NCBI RefSeq assembly: GCF_049319665.1
Contig: NZ_JBMOUD010000004.1
Span: 372,001 to 436,000 of the forward strand
Source of the DNA: JBMOUD01 sp049319665
GTDB taxonomy: Bacteria; Pseudomonadota; Gammaproteobacteria; Enterobacterales; Enterobacteriaceae
Length of the DNA: 64,000 nucleotides
Direction: 5' to 3'
The notes beneath the pieces are model-generated. The model saw nothing but the letters and a program-made list of their open reading frames with translations. It was not told the DNA's origin and did not search any database. Below, in pieces: positions 45,077-53,528 of the stretch; the stretch's first letter is position 1, and every line of letters starts with the position of its first letter. The position numbers and the translations under genes are program-made.

Positions 45077-46729
45077 TTAAACCGGCTTTACTTCATCCAT
45101 GATTTCACGCTCGTCATCTTCCTGCTCATCTTTATCCAGCACGTTATAAGCCACCGCAGAGAATAATGAGTTAAGGCGCTTCATATCACCCAGTAAGCCT
45201 AAATGCAGTGAACTGGTTTCGATACTTTGCACATTATGCTGATGCAAACGGTCAACGTGCGCATGAGCATAACGGCGGTCCAGAATACGGAAACGGTGCT
45301 TATTACGACGTAAACGACGCGCGCTATCGATATCGCTGGAAAGGAATACCGACAGGCTCAAACGCAGGTTATCTATCAGCTTGGCATGTAATGTGGTGAG
45401 CTCGGTCAGGCCTTCCGGTGAGAACGCACGCTTAGCCGCGTGAGATTTCGCTGCAATATCGGAAGTCATACGCTCGATAATATCGCCCGCCTGCTCCAGA
45501 TTAAGTGCCATCTCGATAATCTCCGCCCAACGACGGGAATCTGCTTCGCCCAAATCTTCTTTGTGGATCTGCGCCAGATACAATTTGATGGCGGTATACA
45601 AGACATCAACATCGTCATCAAGGCGGCGCACTTCGCGGTCTTGGGTCGATTTACTGTGCATCATCTCTTGTTGCAAGATAAGCATATGCTCAACCACATC
45701 GCCCATGCGCAGGGTTTCTCGCGCGGCATTCGCTAGCGCCAATGCAGGCGTGTCGATAGCACTAACATCCAAGTGACGCGGACGTAAACGCGGGTCCTCT
45801 TCCGGCACATCGGCAATAATCATTTCGCATACTTTTGCCATCGGTCCGGACAACGGCACCAACAGCATGCAACGGATCAGGTTATAAAATACATGGAAAT
45901 AGATCACCAGTTCTTCATCACGCACGTTGAGCTTGGCCAGTAGTTCAGTCAATGGGCCGACAAAAGGCAGGACAATCACCGCACCTACTAGCTTAAACAG
46001 CAGGCTACCCAGCGCAACCCGACGCCCGGCGGCATTCTGTTTGCTGGCATTAATCATCGCTAACAGGCCACTGCCGACGTTAGCACCGATCACCAGACAC
46101 AACGAGACTTTCAGGGATATCACACTGGTTGCGGCTAGCGTGGCGGTGAGCAGTACTGCAGCCAAACTCGAGTAACTGATGATGGCAAACATCGCGCCGG
46201 TTAACGCATCAAGAATGGTGTCGCCAGTCAGAGAAGAGAACAGCACTTTAATGCCGGATGCCTGAGTAATCGGCGTGGCGGCATTAACAATAAGCTCAAG
46301 TGCTAACAGAATCAGGCCCAGACCAATGGCAACACGGCCCATTTGACCGGCACGGGTCTGTTTACGGCTCAAGAAGAAAGAGACACCAACAAAAATCAAC
46401 AGCGGGGAAAGCCACGAAAGATCAAAAGTCAGCACACGCGCCATCAGCGCCGTACCCACATCCGCGCCAAGAATGATAACCAGAGCTGGGGCCAGTGCGA
46501 CCAGCCCTTGCGCCACAAATGACGTCACGAGCAACGCGGTGGCATTGCTGCTTTGCACCAATGCAGTCACGCCAATTCCGGCCATAAACGCCAGTGGCTT
46601 TTTCTCAACACTATTGCTGAGGACACCACGCAGGTTGGCACCAAAAACGCGCATGATGCCAGTACGCACAATGTGCGTACCCCAGACCAACAGTGATATT
46701 GCAGATAACAGATGTAGAAGTGTTAACAC
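45077..46729 (-). CDS. yjbB: Na+/phosphate cotransporter family protein YjbB
   Basis: A 550-residue protein with two repeated Na/Pi-cotransporter domains (VQSSNATALLVTS and the second ISYSSLAAVLLTATL) followed by a PhoU-like helical domain from about residue 340. E. coli YjbB exports phosphate. It is followed downstream (leftwards) by panS in convergent orientation. Confidence 0.92.
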   Translation of the reverse strand: MLTLLHLLSAISLLVWGTHIVRTGIMRVFGANLRGVLSNSVEKKPLAFMAGIGVTALVQSSNATALLVTSFVAQGLVALAPALVIILGADVGTALMARVLTFDLSWLSPLLIFVGVSFFLSRKQTRAGQMGRVAIGLGLILLALELIVNAATPITQASGIKVLFSSLTGDTILDALTGAMFAIISYSSLAAVLLTATLAATSVISLKVSLCLVIGANVGSGLLAMINASKQNAAGRRVALGSLLFKLVGAVIVLPFVGPLTELLAKLNVRDEELVIYFHVFYNLIRCMLLVPLSGPMAKVCEMIIADVPEEDPRLRPRHLDVSAIDTPALALANAARETLRMGDVVEHMLILQQEMMHSKSTQDREVRRLDDDVDVLYTAIKLYLAQIHKEDLGEADSRRWAEIIEMALNLEQAGDIIERMTSDIAAKSHAAKRAFSPEGLTELTTLHAKLIDNLRLSLSVFLSSDIDSARRLRRNKHRFRILDRRYAHAHVDRLHQHNVQSIETSSLHLGLLGDMKRLNSLFSAVAYNVLDKDEQEDDEREIMDEVKPV

Positions 46730-46744
46730 TAAAAAAACGCTCCT

Positions 46745-47401
46745 TTAGCTCCAACGATAAACAGGCCATCCTGCCTGCTGAGCATGTTGAAGCAGGATAG
46801 CATCCGGATTAACAACAATCGGGTGGCCGACTTGGCTCAACAGCGGCAGATCGTTATTTGAATCCGAATAAAAACTGGCATGACGTAATTGCGTCTTATC
46901 TTGATTAAGCAATTCAAGTAGCCGAGTGACTTTACCTTCACGGTAGCTCATCACACCTTGTATCGCCCCGGTGAAACACGCTTCCTGTATTACCACGCCG
47001 ATAGACAACGACTCATCAACACCAAGGTAGCGAGCAATCGGCGTCACCAGATGTTCACCCGAGGCGGAGATAATCACAATGCGATCGCCATTAGCGCGAT
47101 GCTGTGCCAGACATTCCCAGGCTGCCGGATAAACACATGGCGCGATAATCTCTTCAACAAATTGATTAATCAGTTGGGCAACATCCTGCTGACGACGCCC
47201 GCGCAACGGCGCTAGCGTTAAATGCATATAGTCAGCCAAATCCATTTCGCCTAGCGCATACTGCTGTATCAGTTCTTCATTACGCTGCAAGAAGGCGCGC
47301 TTATCCTCAACCCACCCTTGCTTTATCATATAATTTGACCACTCGCTGGAGCAGTCACAACTTATCAGCGTTTCATCTAAGTCAAATAAAGCCAGACTCA
47401 C
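46745..47401 (-). CDS. HAD-IB family phosphatase of the ABC-importer operon
   Basis: A 218-residue HAD-superfamily hydrolase (SerB-like subclass IB). Motif I is FDLDETL with Asp7 and Asp9, motif II is VIISASGE, the lysine is in YREGKVTR and motif III is YSDSNNDLPLL. It overlaps the ATPase gene by 4 bp, so it is the last gene of the importer operon. The likely role is removing phosphate from a product released inside the cell. The substrate is unknown. Confidence 0.82.
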   Translation of the reverse strand: MSLALFDLDETLISCDCSSEWSNYMIKQGWVEDKRAFLQRNEELIQQYALGEMDLADYMHLTLAPLRGRRQQDVAQLINQFVEEIIAPCVYPAAWECLAQHRANGDRIVIISASGEHLVTPIARYLGVDESLSIGVVIQEACFTGAIQGVMSYREGKVTRLLELLNQDKTQLRHASFYSDSNNDLPLLSQVGHPIVVNPDAILLQHAQQAGWPVYRWS

Positions 47402-48390
47402 GCAACCTCCCTAAGGGTAACAAGATCCAACTGTAGACCAATCTGAATACCATCGGCAAACAGTGAGTCCTTGGAACGGTTTAATACATCCACAGCTAAT
47501 TCCACATCATTGACCAAGACTTGGTAACGCACAACGTTGCCTAACAGACTGTGGTTAACAATTCGGGCAGGAATTCCCTGCTCAGGCGAGACAATCGCAA
47601 TAGACTCAGGACGAATAGCGACCTGGCTACGATAGGTTTGGCCGGTGAGGCGCTGGGCCTGCTCCGCGCTCAACAGGTTATAGTTGCCAATAAAACCAGC
47701 GGCAAACGCGTTGACAGGGGCAGTATACAGTGTTTCCGCATCACCATTTTGTACAATTTGCCCTTTATTCATCAACACGATGCGATCGGACATAGTCAAA
47801 GCTTCTTCCTGATCGTGCGTCACAAAAATAGCCGTGAGGTTCATTTCACGCTGAATGCGGCGGATCTGTTCGCGCAGATGGCGGCGGATGCGGGCATCTA
47901 ATGCGGAAAGCGGTTCATCGAGCAGCAGCAGACGAGGCTGGGTGACAAGAGAACGAGCCAAGGCAACACGCTGGCATTGACCACCGGAAAGTTGATGCGG
48001 GTAACGGCGAGCAAATTCATTAAGCTCCACCAGCTCTAATACTTCGCCAACACGGCGAGTCACTTCGTTTGCAGAGAGTTTTTGCATCTTAAGGCCAAAG
48101 GCTACATTACCCTCAACCGTCATGTTCGGGAAGAGTGCATAACTCTGAAAAACCATCCCGATACCGCGCTTCTGCGGCGGCAACGGCACGAGATCTTCAC
48201 CCTGCAGCAAGATTTGTCCGCTATCCACATCGGTTAAACCCGCGAGGCAGCGTAACAATGTCGATTTACCACAACCACTTGGCCCCAACAGGGTGACAAA
48301 CTCCCCCTCTTTGGCACTGAAATCAATATTGTTGAAAATCTGTGTCTGACCATAATGCTTATTAAGTTGAGTGACTTGCAAATATGACAT
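47398..48390 (-). CDS. ABC importer ATP-binding protein
   Basis: A 330-residue ATPase of the polyamine/iron/phosphonate importer class. Walker A is GPSGCGKST near residue 37, the signature is LSGGQCQRVALARSL and Walker B is LLLLDEPLSALD. The C-terminal third is a TOBE-like regulatory region. It is 2 bp from the upstream permease and overlaps the downstream HAD gene. Confidence 0.9.
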   Translation of the reverse strand: MSYLQVTQLNKHYGQTQIFNNIDFSAKEGEFVTLLGPSGCGKSTLLRCLAGLTDVDSGQILLQGEDLVPLPPQKRGIGMVFQSYALFPNMTVEGNVAFGLKMQKLSANEVTRRVGEVLELVELNEFARRYPHQLSGGQCQRVALARSLVTQPRLLLLDEPLSALDARIRRHLREQIRRIQREMNLTAIFVTHDQEEALTMSDRIVLMNKGQIVQNGDAETLYTAPVNAFAAGFIGNYNLLSAEQAQRLTGQTYRSQVAIRPESIAIVSPEQGIPARIVNHSLLGNVVRYQVLVNDVELAVDVLNRSKDSLFADGIQIGLQLDLVTLREVA

Positions 48391-48392
48391 GA

Positions 48393-49178
48393 TCAGCTTT
48401 TTCCTTTATTTAATGCGTTCGCCAGCCAGGTAACCACCAGCACAACAACGAAATAGGAGATGACTAATGCGCTGGTGAAATGGCCGCTGCCATTGCGCAT
48501 ATTGAAAAGATAAACCTGCAACGTTTCATAGCGGTTACCCACCAACAGATTGGCAAACACAAACTCGCCAATCAAAAACGAGAAGGAGAGCAATACCGCA
48601 ATGGTCGCCCCTTTGCGCAGGTTAGGCAGAATGACCAACAGTGCCGCTTTCCAGGTGCTGGCTCCCAGCAAATGTGCTGCATCCATCAAATCACGCATAT
48701 TAATCGCCTGCATATTGTTGGAGATAGCACGGTAGATAAATGGCAACGCGATGGTGAAATAACAACCAATCAAAATCCACGGCGTTCCGGTCAGCTCAAA
48801 CGGTGGCGACGAGTACAACTGCATCAAGCCGACTGATGACACCACTGGTGGGACAGCAAATGGCAGCAGGATCAGCACATTCATCAAAGCATCAAGTCTT
48901 GGGAAGTAGTAAGCAATCACAAACATTAGCGGCAAGATTAATGCCATCGACAAGACTAATGTGCCCACGCAGACCAGCAAAGAGTGGCCGAGCGCCAGCA
49001 GGAAGCGAGGATCGCTCCATAAATCCACCAACCACTTGAACGTAAAGCCACTCGGCAAAATGGTGGCACCCCATTCGCTGACAACGGCATAAATCAAGGT
49101 AACGGCTAAAGGCAACATCAGGCCAAGCAGCAGCACCCAGACAACGATTCGGTGGTAAAGAGATTCAGCGCGGCTCAT
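48393..49178 (-). CDS. ABC importer permease, second subunit
   Basis: A 261-residue inner-membrane permease with about six spans. The cytoplasmic coupling loop RDLMDAAHLLGASTWKAALL is EAA-like. It resembles the PotC/PhnV type of second permease and should pair with the gene 39 bp upstream. Confidence 0.88.
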   Translation of the reverse strand: MSRAESLYHRIVVWVLLLGLMLPLAVTLIYAVVSEWGATILPSGFTFKWLVDLWSDPRFLLALGHSLLVCVGTLVLSMALILPLMFVIAYYFPRLDALMNVLILLPFAVPPVVSSVGLMQLYSSPPFELTGTPWILIGCYFTIALPFIYRAISNNMQAINMRDLMDAAHLLGASTWKAALLVILPNLRKGATIAVLLSFSFLIGEFVFANLLVGNRYETLQVYLFNMRNGSGHFTSALVISYFVVVLVVTWLANALNKGKS

Positions 49179-49217
49179 GGCAATACCTCCAGGCTGAGAA
49201 AAACGCGAGCAGAGAAG

Positions 49218-50057
49218 TTAACGCGCATTGAGATAGCTCCTACGCAGCAACCATTGATGGATGAAAGTGATAAAGGCCATCAATATCACCAGCAGAACAG
49301 CCAAGGCACTCCCGGTGTTCGGATCAAGAGAGATATCACCAGCGACCAGCGCAGAAATACGCACAGGGATCACGTTGAAATTACCGGTCGTCAGCGCATA
49401 AATCGTGGCGTAAGCGCCCAAGGCATTAGCAAGCAGAATGACAAAAGTACCAACCAGCGCGGGCGTTAGCACCGGCAAGCCGATGTAGCGCCAGTAGCTC
49501 CAACGACCGGCACCGAGCAAGGAGGCCGATTCACGCCAGTCTTCACGCAGGGCGTCGAAAGCCGGATACATCAATAAAATGCCCAGAGGGATTTGGAAAT
49601 AGGTGTACAGCACAATGATGCCGTCTCGGGAATAGAGGTTAAACCCTTCCATCAGCCCGAATTTGTGCAGCAGCAATGTCAGACAACCGTTAAGTCCCAA
49701 CAAAATAATGAAAGCAAAGGCCAGCGGCACGCCGGCGAAGTTGCTCGTCATATTGGTGAAGGACATCATGAAATTATGCAGTTTCGTCTTGCCCAATTGG
49801 CGAAGTGAGTAACTACCAACTAACGCAATCAACAGACCGTACAGGCTGGATCTGATGGAGATATCCAGTGAGAAACGAATCGCCTGTAAATAAAATGGCG
49901 AGGTCAGGATGTCGCTATAATTACCAAAGCCCCAGGCTTCGTAGTTATCACTGTAAAAACTGCTCACCGCAATCCACACCAGCGGCGCTATCTGGAAGGC
50001 GATAAAAAATACCACAAATGGCACGACAAATAGCAGAGCAAGCCACTTAGCTTTCAT
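49218..50057 (-). CDS. ABC importer permease, first subunit
   Basis: A 279-residue inner-membrane permease with about six spans and an EAA-like coupling loop (LREDWRESASLLGAGRWSYW). It resembles the PotB/PhnU type. It begins 27 bp after the phosphodiesterase-like gene, suggesting one transcript. Confidence 0.88.
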   Translation of the reverse strand: MKAKWLALLFVVPFVVFFIAFQIAPLVWIAVSSFYSDNYEAWGFGNYSDILTSPFYLQAIRFSLDISIRSSLYGLLIALVGSYSLRQLGKTKLHNFMMSFTNMTSNFAGVPLAFAFIILLGLNGCLTLLLHKFGLMEGFNLYSRDGIIVLYTYFQIPLGILLMYPAFDALREDWRESASLLGAGRWSYWRYIGLPVLTPALVGTFVILLANALGAYATIYALTTGNFNVIPVRISALVAGDISLDPNTGSALAVLLVILMAFITFIHQWLLRRSYLNAR

Positions 50058-50084
50058 CCGTTATCCTTTGCTTCAATCGACGGG

Positions 50085-50882
50085 TTAAGCCAGTAACGCC
50101 GCACAATGCGGTTTATCATGGGCAATATTGAGCAAGGTGCAAACGGTGCCGCACAGCTCGGTTTGTAGCGGTGCTGCTTCACCAAGGCTAAAAGCGTCAC
50201 CAAAGACGAACAACGGCACCTGGCGCTCTTCCGGCAGTATCCCGCCGTGGCTGCGATCGTCATTCATACCATGATCGGCAGTGACAATGACCTGATAACC
50301 CGCAGCAAGCCAGTCGCCCAGATAACGGGATAAAATACCGTCGGCACCGCGGGCTTTATTACGATATTGCATCGATGACAGGCCAAATTTATGCCCGGCA
50401 TCATCAATATTCATTGGATGGATCAGCAGGAAATCCGGTTGATAGCGACGGCGCAAACTCTCGGCATCATCAAAGAGATGCGAGTCTGGGTAGGCATCAT
50501 CGTAGTAGAAATGCCCATGCTGAATAGGCAATGCGAGGTCATCGGTATGGCGATCGCGCGCGGGATCAAACGGCGTACGGTTATACAACTCGCTCACCCA
50601 GTGATAAGCCGCGGCGGCCGTGGTTAAACCGGCATCGCGGGCGTAATGGAAAATACTGCGCTCGGTAGACAGGCGATCGACATGGTTATGTACAATACCG
50701 CTCACTACCGGAGTAACGCCGGTAAGAATGCACTCATATAATGGTCGAGATAACGAAGGCAGCTCACATTCCAATTGATACAAGCGACCGCGTCCTGCGG
50801 CACACTGTGCCTGTAAATATCCCATCGCATCGCGCGCTACCTGATAGTTCAGGCCGTCCAGTACCACTAGAATGTTTTTCAT
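50085..50882 (-). CDS. Alkaline-phosphatase-superfamily phosphodiesterase, cytoplasmic
   Basis: A 265-residue nucleotide-pyrophosphatase/phosphodiesterase-type protein. Metal and catalytic residues follow the family pattern: Asp9 in VVLDGLN, Ser45 at the nucleophile position in LPSLSRPLYECILTG (Thr in most relatives), Asp160 and His164 in NIDDAGHKFG, Asp203 and His204 in TADHGM, and His212 in SHGG. There is no signal peptide, so it acts on the imported substrate inside the cell. Related enzymes cleave phosphodiesters or, in PhnA, phosphonoacetate. It sits between the binding-protein gene and the permeases. Confidence 0.82.
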   Translation of the reverse strand: MKNILVVLDGLNYQVARDAMGYLQAQCAAGRGRLYQLECELPSLSRPLYECILTGVTPVVSGIVHNHVDRLSTERSIFHYARDAGLTTAAAAYHWVSELYNRTPFDPARDRHTDDLALPIQHGHFYYDDAYPDSHLFDDAESLRRRYQPDFLLIHPMNIDDAGHKFGLSSMQYRNKARGADGILSRYLGDWLAAGYQVIVTADHGMNDDRSHGGILPEERQVPLFVFGDAFSLGEAAPLQTELCGTVCTLLNIAHDKPHCAALLA

Positions 50883-50914
50883 TATTCGTTTGCCCTAATG
50901 ACTGTTAACTCCTG

Positions 50915-50947
50915 CAAGATGCAGGGACGTTGGCCGCCTGCATCTTG
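50915..50947 (-). other. Intercistronic hairpin in the importer operon
   Basis: CAAGATGCAGG (50915-50925) pairs perfectly with CCTGCATCTTG (50937-50947) around an 11-base loop, just before the phosphodiesterase gene. No T tract follows on the minus strand; it probably protects the upstream message from 3' decay. Confidence 0.55.
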
Positions 50948-50962
50948 AAGTGACTTCTGCAT

Positions 50963-51000
50963 ATAAAAAACTAACCGTAAAGAACTCATCCTCACGGTTA
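50963..51000 (-). terminator. Attenuator-like terminator after the binding-protein gene
   Basis: TAACCGT (50972-50978) pairs with ACGGTTA (50994-51000), and the minus strand continues GTTTTTTATA. It lies 11 bases after the stop of the solute-binding gene, inside the operon. Partial read-through would give the usual excess of binding protein over permease. Confidence 0.75.
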
Positions 51001-51011
51001 TGCTCAGGTAG

Positions 51012-52076
51012 TTATTGCTGCATGTTGATCATGACGTTTTCCTGCCACAGACGAGGCAGAGCTTTGGAGCTCTTATCCCACGCCGCTGCGTCAGTAATTG
51101 GGTGTGCATTCGCATATTCGCTGTTTGGCAGCAATTTAGCTTTTACGTCATCTGGCAGAGTCAGGTGCTCAGCGCGGATTGGACGTGCATAGCCACGAGC
51201 CAGATTGATTTGACCAGCATCAGAGAAGATGTATTCACGCGCCAGTTTTGCAGCGTTCGGATGCTTGCCGTATTTGTTGATGATGGTGGTGTAGCCAGAT
51301 GTGATACTGCCATCAGTTGGGATCAGCACGTCAAAGCGGGTTTTATCAATCTGATCGCGATAGTTAAGACCGTTGAAGTCCCACACAATACCTACCTGCA
51401 CTTCGCCTTTTTCCAAAGACGCAATGCTAGGATCATTCAGGCCAAGGCGACCGGCTTTGGCCAACTTAGCAAAGTATTCCAGACCTGGTTTCAGGTTCTT
51501 TTCGTTACCGCCCATCGCGTAAGTCGCTGCCAACACGCCGTTAGCGGCCTGTGCTGCGGTGCTTACATCACCGATGGTAACTTTATAGTTGCCTTTCAGC
51601 AGGTCAGCCCAGCTATGTGGCTCGTTCTTCACCTGAGATTTGTCGATGATAAAAGCGATAGTACCGGTATAAGCCAGAGCCCAGTTACCGTCTTTGTCTT
51701 TCGCCCAATCAGGAACTTGCGCCCAAGTAGTTGGTTTGTAAGGCAGAGTCACGCCTTCTTTCATCGCTACTGGACCAAAAGCAGCACCCACGTCACCAAT
51801 ATCAGCACTGGCGTTATTTTTCTCCGCCAGGAATTTAGCGATCTCTTGTGCGGAGCTCATATCAGTATCGCTGTGTTTGATACCGTATTTGCTGGTGATG
51901 TCTTGCCAGGTTTCTTTCCAGTTAGCCCAGGAGTCAGGCATACCAACGCTGTTCAAGGTACCTTCCGCTTTCGCTGCCTTTTCCAGAGCTGCAACGGAAT
52001 CGTCGGCAGCAAAGACCGATGTAGTAGTACTCAGTACCAGCGCGCTGGTTAACACAGAAGCAAACAACTGTTTCAT
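51012..52076 (-). CDS. Periplasmic solute-binding protein of the ABC importer
   Basis: A 354-residue extracytoplasmic binding protein. A signal peptide MKQLFASVLTSALVLSTTTSVFA precedes the mature ADD start (cut here between the two parts MKQLFASVLTSALVL and STTTSVFA). It belongs to the PotD/AfuA-like class, with segments such as DIGDVGAAFGPVA, YTGTIAFIIDKS and GIVWDFNGLNY. The specific ligand cannot be read from the sequence. First gene of the operon, divergent from the GntR regulator. Confidence 0.87.
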   Translation of the reverse strand: MKQLFASVLTSALVLSTTTSVFAADDSVAALEKAAKAEGTLNSVGMPDSWANWKETWQDITSKYGIKHSDTDMSSAQEIAKFLAEKNNASADIGDVGAAFGPVAMKEGVTLPYKPTTWAQVPDWAKDKDGNWALAYTGTIAFIIDKSQVKNEPHSWADLLKGNYKVTIGDVSTAAQAANGVLAATYAMGGNEKNLKPGLEYFAKLAKAGRLGLNDPSIASLEKGEVQVGIVWDFNGLNYRDQIDKTRFDVLIPTDGSITSGYTTIINKYGKHPNAAKLAREYIFSDAGQINLARGYARPIRAEHLTLPDDVKAKLLPNSEYANAHPITDAAAWDKSSKALPRLWQENVMINMQQ

Positions 52077-52277
52077 AACTGAAGCTCCGAATGATAGTGT
52101 GTGAAGTGCTGGTCTAGTCCAGCAAGAACCAAGCCAATGTACCGCTCAATTATGATAATTATATGTCAGTGCCAGCATGCGGCGTTTTTAAACGCGTAGT
52201 TGTTATCAAACGCACATATTTTCGTCACAAAAATGTCGCAATGGTGCAAAGCGCACTGAAAAGAGGCCCTCAAACCA
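52077..52277. promoter_or_regulatory. Control region between the importer operon and its GntR regulator
   Basis: The 201-bp divergent gap holds GCGTTT-TT-AAACGC (52182-52195) and an AT-rich ATAATTAT dyad near 52154. Either could be the operator of the adjacent UTRA regulator. The call rests on position and symmetry only. Confidence 0.45.
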
Positions 52278-52994
52278 ATGAGTGAACTGCAAACAACGGT
52301 GGCAACTATTTGCCAGGCGTTAATGGATAAGCTGGCGGCTGGAGATTTTAATGTCGAAGGACGTTTACCTTCAGAGCGTACACTCAGTGAGCATTTTTCC
52401 ACCACGCGCATTACTTTGCGGGAGGCACTTGGCCAGCTTGAAGCGCAGGGTTTGATTTATCGCGAAGTCCGTAAAGGCTGGTTTATTTCCCCGCCTCGCA
52501 TTCTTTATAACCCACTGCAACGCAGCCATTTTCACGCCATGGTGCAAGAGCAAGGTCGGTCGGCACAGACCGAGGTGCTGGATGCCAGCCAGTTGATCGC
52601 CAGTGATAAGGTATGCGATCGCTTGGGATTAGCGGCGGGAAGCAGTGTCTATTGCATCCGGCGTTTGCGTTATATCGACACCCGCGCGGTGCTCTACGTT
52701 GAGCACTACCTGAATCCGCAGTTCTTCCCCGATATCATTGCGACCGATCTCACGCAGTCGCTAACCGATCTTTATTACACCCGCTATGGCGTGCGCTATG
52801 GCCGGGTGCGTTTTGATATGGTATCGACCTGCCTGCCAGAGCAAGCCTCCGCTGCGCTGAAAGTGCCGCAAAATAGCCCGGCGCTGTTTATCACGCGGAT
52901 CAACCGCGATCAGCACGATCGTTTAATCGACTGTGATTTAGAATATTGGCGACATGATGCATTACGCATCGATGTTGAGGTCGGAGGGAATTAG
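52278..52994 (+). CDS. GntR-family regulator with UTRA domain
   Basis: A 238-residue HutC/UTRA-type regulator. The N-terminal winged helix has GRLPSERTLSEHFSTTRITL and REALGQLEAQGLIYREVRKG. From about residue 90 the UTRA ligand domain contains CDRLGLAAGSSVYCIRRLRY and ALFITRINRD. UTRA regulators sense small molecules related to the pathway they control, often sugars or phosphonates (PhnF, PhnR). Its divergent position makes it the probable regulator of the importer operon. Confidence 0.87.
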   Translation: MSELQTTVATICQALMDKLAAGDFNVEGRLPSERTLSEHFSTTRITLREALGQLEAQGLIYREVRKGWFISPPRILYNPLQRSHFHAMVQEQGRSAQTEVLDASQLIASDKVCDRLGLAAGSSVYCIRRLRYIDTRAVLYVEHYLNPQFFPDIIATDLTQSLTDLYYTRYGVRYGRVRFDMVSTCLPEQASAALKVPQNSPALFITRINRDQHDRLIDCDLEYWRHDALRIDVEVGGN

Positions 52995-53076
52995 GAACGG
53001 GTACAAATGTATATTTGCATAATAAACCGCCCCCTATTGGGTTTAACAAATTGAGAGCGGTCTTACTCAGCCATCG

Positions 53077-53418
53077 CTACTTCTTTAACATCGCTTTCAG
53101 ATTGGCAAAAGGATTATGGGTAGCCATACCAACATCGTCCTGCGCATCTTCTCCAGCCACGACATTGGAACCGTATAGTTCAGCCTGAGTGTATTTCTCA
53201 TGCTCATGATCGTGGCAGAACAAACACAGCATTTCCCAGTTACTACCATCCTCGGGGTTATTACCATGGTCGTGATCAATATGATGCACAGTCAGCTCAC
53301 GCAGGTTGGAATAGACAAACTCTCGTGAACAGCGGCCACACACCCAAGGGAAAAGCTTGAGCGCTTTCTCGCGATAGCCTGATTCAAGTCTTGCGTAGTT
53401 TTTTGGAATATAGGCCAT
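53077..53418 (-). CDS. yajD: HNH nuclease family protein YajD
   Basis: A 113-residue protein matching E. coli YajD: PKNYARLESGYREKALK at the N terminus, a zinc-binding CGRC and CLFCHDHEH pair, and the HNH core LTVHHIDHDHGNNPEDG. A nuclease role is inferred from the fold only. It is 110 bp from metH in the same orientation. Confidence 0.93.
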   Translation of the reverse strand: MAYIPKNYARLESGYREKALKLFPWVCGRCSREFVYSNLRELTVHHIDHDHGNNPEDGSNWEMLCLFCHDHEHEKYTQAELYGSNVVAGEDAQDDVGMATHNPFANLKAMLKK

Positions 53419-53528
53419 ATAAAGGTCGCCTTGTTGCCAATGTTAGAATAAGAAAATAGGCTTCATATTACTGTGAATACAGGTTTGCCACCAGCCAACG
53501 GCGCTTGTCTCTGGCTGCTGATAGCGGA

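Noticed and set aside
51015..52052. A 345-codon frame antisense to the solute-binding protein gene
   Set aside because: The opposite strand encodes a clear binding protein with a signal peptide; the antisense product has no recognisable domain and no supporting context.
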